Source: Salaquimonas sp. (GTDB lineage: Bacteria > Pseudomonadota > Alphaproteobacteria > Rhizobiales > Rhizobiaceae). Taken from it: a DNA stretch of 33,081 bases. Under the pieces are notes generated by a model. It was not told the DNA's origin and made no database searches. It was given only the letters and a program-made list of their open reading frames with translations. Position 1 is the stretch's first letter. Every line of letters starts with the position of its first letter. The stretch covers positions 1-33,081 of the forward strand of contig JANQQM010000200.1 in the NCBI GenBank assembly GCA_028289365.1, in the 5' to 3' direction. This document shows positions 1-6,201 of this stretch, piece after piece. A program made the position numbers and the translations under genes.

Positions 1-595
1 AGGCCTCTTTCCCCATCAACGTTCGCTTGATGAAGGCGGTCGGTCCGGCCTCGAGGAGGAACGCCGCCTCGCCTATGTCGGCATCACCCGCGCCCGCGAG
101 CGCTGCTATATCTGGTTTGTTTCCAACCGACGCATCCACGGGCTATGGCAATCAACCGTCCCTTCCCGATTTGTCGATGAACTGCCGGGCGACCATGTCG
201 AGGTCATGGAAACCGGCCAGACCTATGGCGGCTACGGCGCGGCAGGTGCAGGCGGCGCCTATGGTGCCAGCCGGTTCGATACCTCCGACCCGTTCAACCG
301 CTCCGGCTATTCCTCGCCGGGCTGGAAACGCGCCCAGTCTCGTGAGGGGGGCGATGCCCGCCGCAACAATTGGGGCACACGCTCCGGCCCGCAAACCAGA
401 AGCCGCACTATCGAGGGCCAGCTCGTCGCCTCCTCGATCAACGAGACGGACAGCAATTTCTCGGTCGGCGACCGGGTGTTCCACCTGAAATTCGGCAATG
501 GCAACATCGCCGCCATCGACGGCAACAAGCTGACCATCGACTTCGACAAGGCCGGCCAGAAACGCGTGCTGGATAGTTTCGTCGAGATGGTTTGA
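1..595 (+). CDS. uvrD: ATP-dependent DNA helicase UvrD/PcrA, C-terminal part (5' end outside window)
   Basis: This is the last 197 codons of a superfamily 1A 3'-5' DNA helicase that acts in nucleotide excision and mismatch repair. The frame opens before the window. At bases 47-97 it encodes GLEEERRLAYVGITRAR, the helicase motif VI with the arginine that contacts ATP. A long Gly/Ala/Tyr/Arg-rich linker follows. The last 40 or so residues (about codons 157-197: VGDRVFHLKFGNGNIAAID...) match the Tudor-like C-terminal domain that in PcrA/UvrD contacts RNA polymerase. The stop is TGA at 593-595. Several open frames on the opposite strand here are shadows of this GC-rich gene. Identity as UvrD/PcrA rather than Rep rests on the C-terminal Tudor-like domain. 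Confidence 0.93.
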   Translation, partial: GLFPHQRSLDEGGRSGLEEERRLAYVGITRARERCYIWFVSNRRIHGLWQSTVPSRFVDELPGDHVEVMETGQTYGGYGAAGAGGAYGASRFDTSDPFNRSGYSSPGWKRAQSREGGDARRNNWGTRSGPQTRSRTIEGQLVASSINETDSNFSVGDRVFHLKFGNGNIAAIDGNKLTIDFDKAGQKRVLDSFVEMV

Positions 596-617
596 AGGGG
601 TTGGGCTGCAGGACCTC

Positions 618-633
618 GCGACGATGTATCGGT
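618..633. repeat. Direct repeat A, copy 1
   Basis: GCGACGATGTATCGGT is identical at 618-633 and 3723-3738. The match is flanked by further similarity (CT before, AGG a little after). The two copies bracket the racemase-PaiB-SRPBCC-ArsR segment, about 3.1 kb. Read in the phase where both agree, each copy encodes LATMYR followed by an aromatic residue and R, so it may be a relic of a coding end. Confidence 0.6.
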
Positions 634-659
634 ATAGGCGGGATGGTAGCTCCAAAAGC

Positions 660-711
660 GCGTCATCCCGGACGCCATGCAATTATTGAAATGTCAGCCG
701 TGCGGACAAAG
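660..711. repeat. Direct repeat B, copy 1
   Basis: This 52-bp segment aligns without gaps to 1773-1824, with 40 of 52 bases identical by hand count. The core is the shared GCCATGCAATT and GCGGACAAAG. It lies just upstream of the racemase gene; the other copy lies just upstream of the PaiB gene. In the shared phase both encode DAMQ, then L or F, then L. Confidence 0.65.
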
Positions 712-787
712 CGATCGTCCAAAAAATATCGATTTGCGGTTCTCTTCGCACCGTCGCATGCTAAGAGCATCACTATTGGTTTTAAGA

Positions 788-1534
788 ATGGAGCGGACGG
801 TGAAATACTCTGGTGGACAGAACATTTGCGGCGCAACAATTGGTGTTTTGTGCACCGAAAGCTATTTTCCCAAACCGCCGGGCCACATCAAAAACCCATC
901 CGCGCTTCCCTTTCCACTGCTATATGAAACAATGACAGGTGTCACTGTCCCAAAGCTGCTGGACAACCCCACATCCGAAATGCTTGAGCCCGTTATAACG
1001 GCTGCCAAGCGATTGGAATCTGAAGGCGTCCGAGCCGTTACAGGAAGCTGCGGGTTCCTTGCGCTCTTTCAAAGAGAGCTCTCCGAAGCCGTATCGGTTC
1101 CGGTATTTTCTTCAAGCCTAATCCAAATTCCATTGGCCTTTCAAATGACCGGTGGGAACGCTCCGGTTGGTGTATTGACCGCAGATTCCAAAGCGTTGTC
1201 GACTGAGCATTTAGCTAATGTCGGCGCCGACAATGTTCCAATCTCGGTTATGGGCCTAGAAGATACGGAAGAATTCGCAGAGGTCATTCTTCGCAACGAG
1301 CGGAACGAAATGGACCTTTCCCTGATTGAAAATGAAGTGATGAATGCAACCATGCAACTAAAGGCCAAATCGCCGGGCATCCGTTCTGTGGTTCTGGAAT
1401 GTACTGATCTGCCACCATTTGCAGCCAGTATTCAGCAGGCCCTGAAACTCCCGGTATTCGACATTATCACGCTTGCGGAAATGGCACATCGAGTTACAAC
1501 TCGAAGCCCCTACACGGGCATTATGCCCTGGTAG
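788..1534 (+). CDS. Aspartate/glutamate racemase-family protein
   Basis: A 248-residue protein of the Asp/Glu/hydantoin racemase superfamily, which uses two cysteines as acid/base pair to invert or isomerise carboxylic acids without a cofactor. The two motifs are visible: TGSCGF with Cys88 and LECTDLPPF with Cys205. The N-terminus (GATIGVLCTESYFPKPPGHIKNPSALPF, split here as two runs: GATIGVLCTESYF and PKPPGHIKNPSALPF) matches a common subgroup that begins with a metal-independent core and a PPG...NP...PFP signature. I start at ATG 788 because residues upstream in the longer frame (from 677) are not family-like. No strong ribosome binding site is seen before 788. The substrate is unknown; members include aspartate racemase, maleate isomerase and arylmalonate decarboxylase. 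It stands alone in the accessory stretch, flanked by copies of repeat B. Confidence 0.82.
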   Translation: MERTVKYSGGQNICGATIGVLCTESYFPKPPGHIKNPSALPFPLLYETMTGVTVPKLLDNPTSEMLEPVITAAKRLESEGVRAVTGSCGFLALFQRELSEAVSVPVFSSSLIQIPLAFQMTGGNAPVGVLTADSKALSTEHLANVGADNVPISVMGLEDTEEFAEVILRNERNEMDLSLIENEVMNATMQLKAKSPGIRSVVLECTDLPPFAASIQQALKLPVFDIITLAEMAHRVTTRSPYTGIMPW

Positions 1535-1586
1535 GTTTGGGGGCGCGCAGCTGCACCAAACCTTAGCAAAACAAGAGAGGGGAACC

Positions 1587-1736
1587 ATGATGCCCGAACG
1601 CAATCACTCCTCTTGCCGTTCTAACGGCTTGGCCTACGGCCAAACCAAAGAGCCGGCATTCTCCGGGGGAGATTGGGTTCCGCGCATGCCACTAGCTCAA
1701 TGGGGAGATGGGCCGCGAAATTGGGGAGTATTTTGA
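1587..1736 (+). CDS. Possible small ORF, 49 residues, unknown
   Basis: An ATG at 1587 (or 1590) is preceded by a purine-rich AGAGAGGGGAA at 1575-1585, an acceptable ribosome binding site. The product (MMPERNHSSC...GPRNWGVF) has no recognisable domain, signal peptide or membrane segment and is rich in Gly, Pro and Trp. It overlaps, in another frame, the region that leads into the relic ending at 1810, so it may be an accidental frame through degraded sequence. Confidence 0.22.
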   Translation: MMPERNHSSCRSNGLAYGQTKEPAFSGGDWVPRMPLAQWGDGPRNWGVF

Positions 1737-1810
1737 ATGATCTGTTTTTCACGAAGTCCGGCATCCACACCGGCGTTACCTTGGATGCCATGCAATTTTT
1801 GGAATGGTAG
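1736..1810 (+). pseudogene. Possible relic of a lyase C-terminus (HMG-CoA lyase-like)
   Basis: The frame ending at TAG 1808-1810 reads NDLFFTKSGIHTGVTLDAM followed by QFLEW and stop. The run SGIHTGVTLDAM resembles the GMGIETGVDLDAL segment near the C-terminus of hydroxymethylglutaryl-CoA lyases. No intact gene precedes it; the same frame has a stop at 1622. The resemblance is short and by eye, so the assignment is tentative. Confidence 0.3.
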
Positions 1811-1824
1811 CGACGCGGACAAAG
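1773..1824. repeat. Direct repeat B, copy 2
   Basis: The partner of 660-711 (gapless, 40/52 identical by hand count). Nine of the 12 differences are in the first half or in a short central block, and most in the first half are transitions. It overlaps the end of the coding relic at 1736-1810 and ends about 17 bases before the candidate promoter of the PaiB gene. Confidence 0.65.
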
Positions 1825-1840
1825 AATAAATTCGCTACGT

Positions 1841-1869
1841 TTGAACCAATCACGCCTTTCAGTTATCAA
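1841..1869 (+). promoter_or_regulatory. Candidate sigma-70 promoter of the PaiB-like gene
   Basis: TTGAAC at 1841-1846 and TATCAA at 1864-1869 are separated by 17 bases and sit 35 bases before the start codon at 1904. Both hexamers are close to the consensus. Seen by eye only. Confidence 0.4.
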
Positions 1870-1903
1870 CACAGCGAATTTGAGTTCCAATAAAGGGTCA
1901 GCC

Positions 1904-2539
1904 ATGTTTCAGCCACCGATCTTTCGCGAAGAACGCCAGGATGTCATGCAAGAACTGATTGTTGCGCATCCGTTTGCCACGGTCGTCGCCTCTGCAACCG
2001 GATGCTTGACGGCAGATCATGTCCCACTGGTCCTTAAATCTACATCCGACAAATCCCACCTTCAGGGTCATATCGCTGCCAGCAACCCATTGTTTCGGGA
2101 GACGCAAGACCCTTTTGAAGTCTTGACAATCTTTCAAGGCCCTCAAACCTATGTGACGCCTTCATGGTACGCTTCAAAGCAGGAACACGGCAAAGTCGTG
2201 CCCACCTGGAACTATGTCGTCGTTCATGTCCGCGGTGAATTGCGATTCACACGAGAACCCGAGTGGCTTCTTCGGCACTTGAACGATCTTACAAGTCAAC
2301 ATGAAAGCCACCGCGCAGAGCCTTGGGCTGTGTCAGATGCACCTTCGGATTTCGTACAGCGGCAACTCCGTGGGCTGGTTGGCTTCGAAATATCGATCAA
2401 GGACATGCAGGGAACCTGGAAAGTCAGCCAAAACAAGACACTCAAAGACTGGACCGGTGTTAAAGCAGGCCTGGAACGGGAAACGGCACCGGATGCAGCA
2501 GAAATTGCGCGATTGGTTGAAGAGCGCGCAAGGCAATAG
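1904..2539 (+). CDS. PaiB-family FMN-binding protein
   Basis: A 211-residue protein of the PaiB family (FMN-binding split-barrel fold), named after a negative regulator of sporulation and degradative enzymes in Bacillus subtilis. The N-terminal MFQPPIFREE, the HIAASNPLFRE segment, TYVTPSWYASK, VPTWNYVVVHV, and the C-terminal IKDMQGTWKVSQNK are characteristic. Together they cover the whole family length. ATG 1904 is chosen over an upstream in-frame TTG at 1841 because it matches the family N-terminus and has AAAGGG at 1892-1897, six bases away. The TTG at 1841 is instead part of a likely -35 box. Family members bind flavin; a regulatory role in this organism is not shown. A hairpin follows the gene at 2566-2587. 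Confidence 0.9.
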   Translation: MFQPPIFREERQDVMQELIVAHPFATVVASATGCLTADHVPLVLKSTSDKSHLQGHIAASNPLFRETQDPFEVLTIFQGPQTYVTPSWYASKQEHGKVVPTWNYVVVHVRGELRFTREPEWLLRHLNDLTSQHESHRAEPWAVSDAPSDFVQRQLRGLVGFEISIKDMQGTWKVSQNKTLKDWTGVKAGLERETAPDAAEIARLVEERARQ

Positions 2540-2565
2540 ATAAAACTGCTTTGAAAAGGACGCCT

Positions 2566-2587
2566 CTGTTGCCTATTACGGCAACAG
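2566..2587 (+). terminator. Hairpin after the PaiB-like gene
   Basis: CTGTTGCC (2566-2573) and GGCAACAG (2580-2587) form a perfect 8-bp stem with a six-base loop, 26 bases past the stop codon. There is no T-run, so termination is only presumed. The rest of 2540-2721 shows nothing recognisable; a 71-codon frame from 2551 has no family features. Confidence 0.4.
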
Positions 2588-2721
2588 CGGCCTCGGGCAA
2601 AATTCTGTTCGATGGCGCGTATGCAGGCACCGGACTAACCGCCACAGGTCAACTACCGGGAAGAAGGCGAGCCGCCAGCCATCCGCTCGTCCAAAGCAGC
2701 CCTTGCCTCAAAGCCACTCTT

Positions 2722-2747
2722 AATATGCAACAATATTGTTGCATATT
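2722..2747. promoter_or_regulatory. Perfect 26-bp palindrome, probable ArsR-family operator
   Basis: The left half AATATGCAACAAT (2722-2734) is followed directly by its exact reverse complement (2735-2747). It lies 41 bases before the start of the SRPBCC-ArsR pair. ArsR-family repressors bind AT-rich dyads in their own promoters, so autoregulation by the downstream ArsR protein is the natural reading. A GCAAC...GTTGC core is the distinctive feature. The binding protein is inferred from position. Confidence 0.7.
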
Positions 2748-2788
2748 GGGAAAATTCAGCTCATGAAGGGCAACAAAGGAGTTGCGCT

Positions 2789-3244
2789 TTGACAAATTCA
2801 GACGACGACAAGATTGTGAAAATAGTCCAGCTGCAGTCGCCAATCGCGCGGGTTTGGAAAGCCCTTACTGATCATGAGGAGTTTGGTCATTGGTTTCGTG
2901 TCAATCTCGATCAGGAGTTTCAGGTTGGCGGAAAATCAACGGGTCAGATGACCTTTCCTGGTCATGAAGGTACCCCGTGGGTTGTCTATGTCGAACGTAT
3001 GGAGCCGGAGCGCCTGTTTACCTTTCGCTGGTACGATTCCGAAGATGGTACGAAGCAAAGTGACGATCAACCGGCCCTGCGGGTTGAATTTCAACTAGAA
3101 GCAATCCCGAGCGGAACGCGCCTGACCATTACAGAATCGGGCTTCTCCGCACTGCCTCATCCCCGCAGGATCGAGATGATGCGGGGCAACCGGGAGGGGT
3201 GGAATATTCAGGCGGAAAACCTTGCCCGATATTTATCAACTTAA
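2789..3244 (+). CDS. SRPBCC (AHSA1-like) domain protein
   Basis: A 151-residue protein of the SRPBCC/START-like fold, AHSA1 group. These are single-domain hydrophobic-pocket proteins often encoded beside ArsR-type repressors. Typical features are the N-terminal IVQLQSPIARVWKALTD, the EFGHWF and VGG..TG segments, the central WVVYVERMEPERLFTFRW, the LTITESGF strand and the C-terminal helix GWNIQAENLARYL. The start is TTG at 2789, supported by AAAGGAG at 2775-2781 seven bases upstream. The next gene starts inside its 3' end or just after, so the two are translationally linked. The ligand is unknown. Control by the palindrome at 2722-2747 is inferred. Confidence 0.88.
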   Translation: MTNSDDDKIVKIVQLQSPIARVWKALTDHEEFGHWFRVNLDQEFQVGGKSTGQMTFPGHEGTPWVVYVERMEPERLFTFRWYDSEDGTKQSDDQPALRVEFQLEAIPSGTRLTITESGFSALPHPRRIEMMRGNREGWNIQAENLARYLST

Positions 3245-3569
3245 GGGTCTGGAACCGGATACCGACATGGCCGCGGTTTTTGCCGCCCTTGGGGACGACA
3301 CGCGGCTCGCGATCATCTCCAAGCTCCAAGACGGGTCCGACTGCTCACTATCAATGCTGGCCGAAGGTTTTTCGCTTACACGACAAGGCGTCAGCCGGCA
3401 CATGCAGGTTCTCGAAAAAGCCAGGCTTGTTCGCCGCCGTCGCATTGGACGCGAGACGAAATATCAGCTTGAAGTCGACGCTTTGAGCCGAGCAAGAGAT
3501 TATCTTGCCCACGCAACCTCGCAATGGGACAATGCTATTGAACGTCTCGCCAGGCATCTGGAGAGCTGA
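3222..3569 (+). CDS. ArsR-family transcriptional regulator
   Basis: A winged-helix repressor of the ArsR/SdpR group, 115 residues from the TTG at 3222 or 100 from the ATG at 3267. The winged-helix motifs are clear: FAALGDDTRLAIISKL (helix 1), LAEGFSLTRQGVSRHMQVLEKA (recognition helix) and LVRRRRIGRETKYQLE (wing). No metal-binding CxC motif (as in ArsR or SmtB alpha3/alpha5 sites) is seen, so it probably does not sense metal by that route. The TTG start overlaps the SRPBCC gene by 23 bases and has GGCGGA just upstream. The ATG 3267 start better matches the usual family N-terminus but has a weaker ribosome binding site. It likely represses its own operon through the palindrome at 2722-2747. Confidence 0.88.
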   Translation: MPDIYQLKGLEPDTDMAAVFAALGDDTRLAIISKLQDGSDCSLSMLAEGFSLTRQGVSRHMQVLEKARLVRRRRIGRETKYQLEVDALSRARDYLAHATSQWDNAIERLARHLES

Positions 3570-3722
3570 ACCATTCCTTGGCCCCACGATCGGATATGCG
3601 CCTGCGCTCGGTCCTGCAGCAGCACCGCTTCAAGCCCGCTTCGAGATCAAACCAGCTACCGCGCGGAAGTCGAACCGCTCACCATCCGCTCACCTGAGGT
3701 GGTTCGCCGCCTGGAGGGTCTG

Positions 3723-3738
3723 GCGACGATGTATCGGT
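3723..3738. repeat. Direct repeat A, copy 2
   Basis: The 16 bases are identical to 618-633. This copy lies in the coding debris after the ArsR gene. Confidence 0.6.
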
Positions 3739-3773
3739 TCAGGACAAATGGGAGAGCGAGGCACGTCTAAACC

Positions 3774-3790
3774 CTCCCCTTTGTGGGGAG
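3774..3790. terminator. Hairpin between convergent genes
   Basis: CTCCCC (3774-3779) and GGGGAG (3785-3790) with loop TTTGT. It sits between the convergent ArsR and aminotransferase genes and could end either transcript. There is no T-run on either side, so the strength is doubtful. Confidence 0.35.
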
Positions 3791-3811
3791 TCAGATCGCA
3801 TTTACCTCCCT

Positions 3812-5008
3812 CTAACCCATCGCCTTCTGAAGTCGGGTGAAAGCCTCTTCCAACCGGTCCACCGGTTGGGCGTAACAGAGGCGCAGATAGCCCTCGCCCA
3901 TCGGCCCGAAGGCGATGCCGGGCGCCAGGCCGACACCGGCCTCTTTCACCAGCTTCTTTGCAAAGGCAAGCGAGTCGGTCATGCCATCAACCGCAAAGAA
4001 GCAGTAGAAGGCACCCTGCGGTTCGTAGAAAGTCACGCGGTTCAGCGCCGTGAGCCTTTTCGCCGTAACCGCATAAGCTTCCGCCAGCCGCTTGCGTAGT
4101 AAATGAACCTCATCCTCGCCATTTCGTAGCATTTCTGCGCCGGCAAGCTGCACGAAACCCGGCGCACAGGCGATGTTGTATTCGGTCAGCGTCGCCAGCG
4201 GCTGTTCCAGTTCCGGCGGGGTGACCAACCAGCCAAGCCGCCATCCAGTCATCGACCAGGCCTTGGAGAAACTATTGGCCGAGATCACACGGTCCTCCGG
4301 CTCTGCGAGCTGCAGGATACCCGGCGCAAAATCAGCGCCCCGATAAAGCCGCGAATAGACATCGTCGGCAATGATCCAGATGCCGTGCTTGCGGCAATGG
4401 GTAAGAATGACCCGCGCCTCATCCAGATCAAGCGCCCAGCCGGTCGGATTGTTCGGCGAATTGATTACCACGGCGCGTGTGTCAGCCGTCAGCCTGGCAA
4501 GGAGCTCATCGAGATCTAGAACCCACCTGCCCTCCCCAGGTTTCAGGCTCTGGATTTCAACCTCCCCGCCGGAAATCCGGAATACCTGTGAGAGATTCGG
4601 CCAGGCCGGCTCGATTGAAACCACCCGGTCGCCTGGATCGATCAGCACCTGCGCTGCCAGCGCCAGCCCCTGCATGCCCGAAGTCGTGACGGTCACGCGC
4701 GGCCGGTCGATCTTCAACCCGTAAATCCGGTCCAGATAGTCGCTGATCGCCTGCCGCAGCACCGGCATGCCGTTATTCGACTGGTAGAAATGCACACCGT
4801 CCCGAAGCGCCTCACTGGCTGTCTCAACGGCTTTGTCGGACGTCTTCCAGCAGCCTTCACCGAACCACAGAGCGATGATGTCGTCGCGGCCCATGCCTTC
4901 CTCGGCCACTTCGCGGATTTTCGACGACCGCAAGGCGCCGACGCGATTTGATGGATCAATTGGGGAAACGGTCACTGTCAACTCATCACCAGGCTTGGAC
5001 GAACTCAA
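3812..5008 (-). CDS. Class I/II pyridoxal-phosphate aminotransferase
   Basis: A fold-type I PLP aminotransferase of about 398 residues, normal for the class. Visible are SPNNPTGW (Asn187 region, PLP O3' contact), ADDVYSR (Asp215, Tyr218), SFSKAWSMTGWRLGW with the Schiff-base lysine Lys249, and the C-terminal GYLRLCYA with the carboxylate-binding arginine. It transfers an amino group between an amino acid and a 2-oxo acid; the substrate cannot be read from sequence. The longest frame starts at TTG 5008, without a clear ribosome binding site. Internal TTG or GTG codons about 10-14 residues later are alternatives. It is the last gene of the dctPQM-amidase operon, 12 bases after the dehydrogenase, so it probably acts on a 2-oxo acid or amine made by that pathway. 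Confidence 0.9.
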   Translation of the reverse strand: MSSSKPGDELTVTVSPIDPSNRVGALRSSKIREVAEEGMGRDDIIALWFGEGCWKTSDKAVETASEALRDGVHFYQSNNGMPVLRQAISDYLDRIYGLKIDRPRVTVTTSGMQGLALAAQVLIDPGDRVVSIEPAWPNLSQVFRISGGEVEIQSLKPGEGRWVLDLDELLARLTADTRAVVINSPNNPTGWALDLDEARVILTHCRKHGIWIIADDVYSRLYRGADFAPGILQLAEPEDRVISANSFSKAWSMTGWRLGWLVTPPELEQPLATLTEYNIACAPGFVQLAGAEMLRNGEDEVHLLRKRLAEAYAVTAKRLTALNRVTFYEPQGAFYCFFAVDGMTDSLAFAKKLVKEAGVGLAPGIAFGPMGEGYLRLCYAQPVDRLEEAFTRLQKAMG

Positions 5009-5020
5009 AAACGCAACGGA

Positions 5021-5983
5021 CTAAAGCATGTCCCCCGGTATCTTGCCGGAGAAAAACGCATCCAGATTGTCAAGCGCCCGAAACCCCATCGCATCTCGGG
5101 TCTTCTTCGTGGCACTGCCGACATGCGGTAGCATGAAGATGTTCTCATATTTCGCAAAAGCCGGATTGCCGCCTGGTTCAACCTTGAAACAGTCAAGACC
5201 AACGGCAGCGACCTTGCCACTGTCGAGCGCCTTCATCAGCGCGCTTTCATCAATCAGCGCACCCCGCGCCGTATTCACCACAATCGCGCCGTCAGGCAAC
5301 ATTCCAAACCGCGCATCATTCATCAGATCAGTAGTTTCGGGCGTCGCCGGACAATGCAGTGACAGGAAATCCGCCACGCCCAACAGGCTTTCGATTGTAT
5401 CGTGATAGGTTGCACCCTGCTCCAGCTCGGCAGCAAGCCGCGACCGGTTGTAGTAATGGATGTCCATGTCGAAACCGCGCGCCTTGGCGGCAAACGCCTG
5501 GCCGACGCGGCCCATGCCGACAATGCCCAGTCGGGCGCCAGTCATCTGCTTGCCGACCATGAAGGATGGCGACCAGTTATCCCATGCGCCAGTCCGCACG
5601 ATCCGGTCTCCAGCCACGGCATGGCGCGCAGCACCCAGCATCAGCAGCATGGCGATTTCAGCCGTCGCATCGGAAAGGACGTCCGGCGTATTGGTGATGG
5701 TGATTCCACGCGCATTCAGCGCCGGAAGATCGCAATGGTCGACGCCAACGGAGTGATTTGCGATGATTTTCAAACGTGGATCCAGTTGGGCCGCCACCTC
5801 GGCAGAAAAATGCTCCGAATGGCAGGGAATGATCGCGTCGAATTCCGCACTTGCGGCTATCAGGTCGTCAGCACTTCCCGGCGTATCGTCATAATTGACC
5901 ACCGTGTCGTAATCGCGATTTGCCCGCTCGATCGTGGCATCAGACAAAAGGCGGGTAATCCATAAACGAGGCTTGTCAGTCAC
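5021..5983 (-). CDS. D-2-hydroxyacid dehydrogenase (glyoxylate/hydroxypyruvate reductase type)
   Basis: A 320-residue NAD(P)-dependent dehydrogenase that interconverts 2-oxo acids and D-2-hydroxy acids. The Rossmann motif GIVGMGRVGQA (Gly156, Gly158, Gly161) and the catalytic set Arg240 (NTARGALIDE), Glu269 (CFKVEP) and His287 (LPHVGSAT) are all present. Asn179-Arg180 after the second beta strand (YYNRSR), in place of an acidic residue, suggests a preference for NADPH, as in glyoxylate/hydroxypyruvate reductases. The start is GTG at 5983, with AAGAGG about 10 bases upstream. It overlaps the end of the small membrane protein gene by 8 bases and precedes the aminotransferase, which shares the 2-oxo acid substrate class. 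Confidence 0.92.
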   Translation of the reverse strand: MTDKPRLWITRLLSDATIERANRDYDTVVNYDDTPGSADDLIAASAEFDAIIPCHSEHFSAEVAAQLDPRLKIIANHSVGVDHCDLPALNARGITITNTPDVLSDATAEIAMLLMLGAARHAVAGDRIVRTGAWDNWSPSFMVGKQMTGARLGIVGMGRVGQAFAAKARGFDMDIHYYNRSRLAAELEQGATYHDTIESLLGVADFLSLHCPATPETTDLMNDARFGMLPDGAIVVNTARGALIDESALMKALDSGKVAAVGLDCFKVEPGGNPAFAKYENIFMLPHVGSATKKTRDAMGFRALDNLDAFFSGKIPGDML

Positions 5984-6185
5984 GGTTGTTAGGCCTCTTG
6001 CGAATACAATCTTCCCAGAAATTATAGATCGCAGCGGAACAGACGACGATGGCGATGATCATGAAGGGAAGTCCGCCCGTGAAACCCGCAAATCCGGTCG
6101 AGATACTCTCGGACAAACCGCCGATAAACAGGACAAACATCGCTGTTCCGATCAGGCCCACGACCAACTGTACTGTATACGACAT
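5976..6185 (-). CDS. Small two-helix membrane protein, unknown function
   Basis: A 69-residue protein. Hydrophobic stretches at about residues 5-24 (VQLVVGLIGTAMFVLFIGGL) and 38-54 (GGLPFMIIAIVVCSAAI) predict two membrane helices, joined by a short Ser/Gly-rich loop. The tail is basic (CIRKRPNNRD). The ATG at 6185 has AGGAGA about 8 bases upstream, so it is well supported as a gene. It starts 16 bases after the amidase stop and overlaps the dehydrogenase by 8 bases, so it is part of the operon. I recognise no named family. It could be an accessory protein of the TRAP transporter or a membrane anchor for one of the enzymes; this is inference from position only. Confidence 0.75.
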   Translation of the reverse strand: MSYTVQLVVGLIGTAMFVLFIGGLSESISTGFAGFTGGLPFMIIAIVVCSAAIYNFWEDCIRKRPNNRD

Positions 6186-6201
6186 AACAATCGTCTCCTA
6201 G

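Larger units (their letters stand above)
596..787. other. uvrD-racemase gap with gene debris
   Basis: No convincing gene. It contains one copy each of two short repeats (618-633 and 660-711) that recur downstream. It also holds an inverted repeat, CGGGATG at 639-645 with CATCCCG at 664-670, separated by 18 bases. That structure could be a weak terminator for uvrD but lacks a T-run. An in-frame ATG at 677 would extend the racemase by 37 residues, but these do not look like the family. Confidence 0.5.
1535..1903. other. Racemase-PaiB gap (369 nt)
   Basis: It holds a possible 49-codon ORF (1587-1736), a coding relic ending at 1810 that includes repeat B copy 2, and a candidate promoter at 1841-1869. 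Nothing else is recognisable. Confidence 0.5.
3570..3811. other. Gap between ArsR gene and aminotransferase with coding debris
   Basis: No intact gene. One frame reads YRAEVEPLTIRSPEVVRRLE then GLATMYRF to a TAA at about 3770, which looks like the C-terminal end of a protein. The piece MRLRSVLQQHRFKPASR lies upstream in a different frame, as if a frameshift broke it. The family was not recognised. Repeat A copy 2 is inside. ArsR (plus) and the aminotransferase (minus) converge here. Confidence 0.4.

Noticed and set aside
152-682. A 176-codon minus-strand frame across the uvrD 3' end
   Set aside because: It is opposite the UvrD frame that carries motif VI and the Tudor-like domain; no independent evidence of a gene.
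2551-2766. A 71-codon frame between PaiB and SRPBCC genes
   Set aside because: It runs through the hairpin at 2566-2587 and the palindrome at 2722-2747, has no family features and weak initiation.
3251-3278. GGAAC-N18-CGGTT resembling a general stress (EcfG) promoter
   Set aside because: It lies inside the ArsR coding region near its possible starts, the -10 part is imperfect, and no gene start follows at a suitable distance.
5402-5965. A 187-codon plus-strand frame opposite the hydroxyacid dehydrogenase
   Set aside because: Antisense to a gene with complete catalytic residues; no recognisable domain or ribosome binding site.
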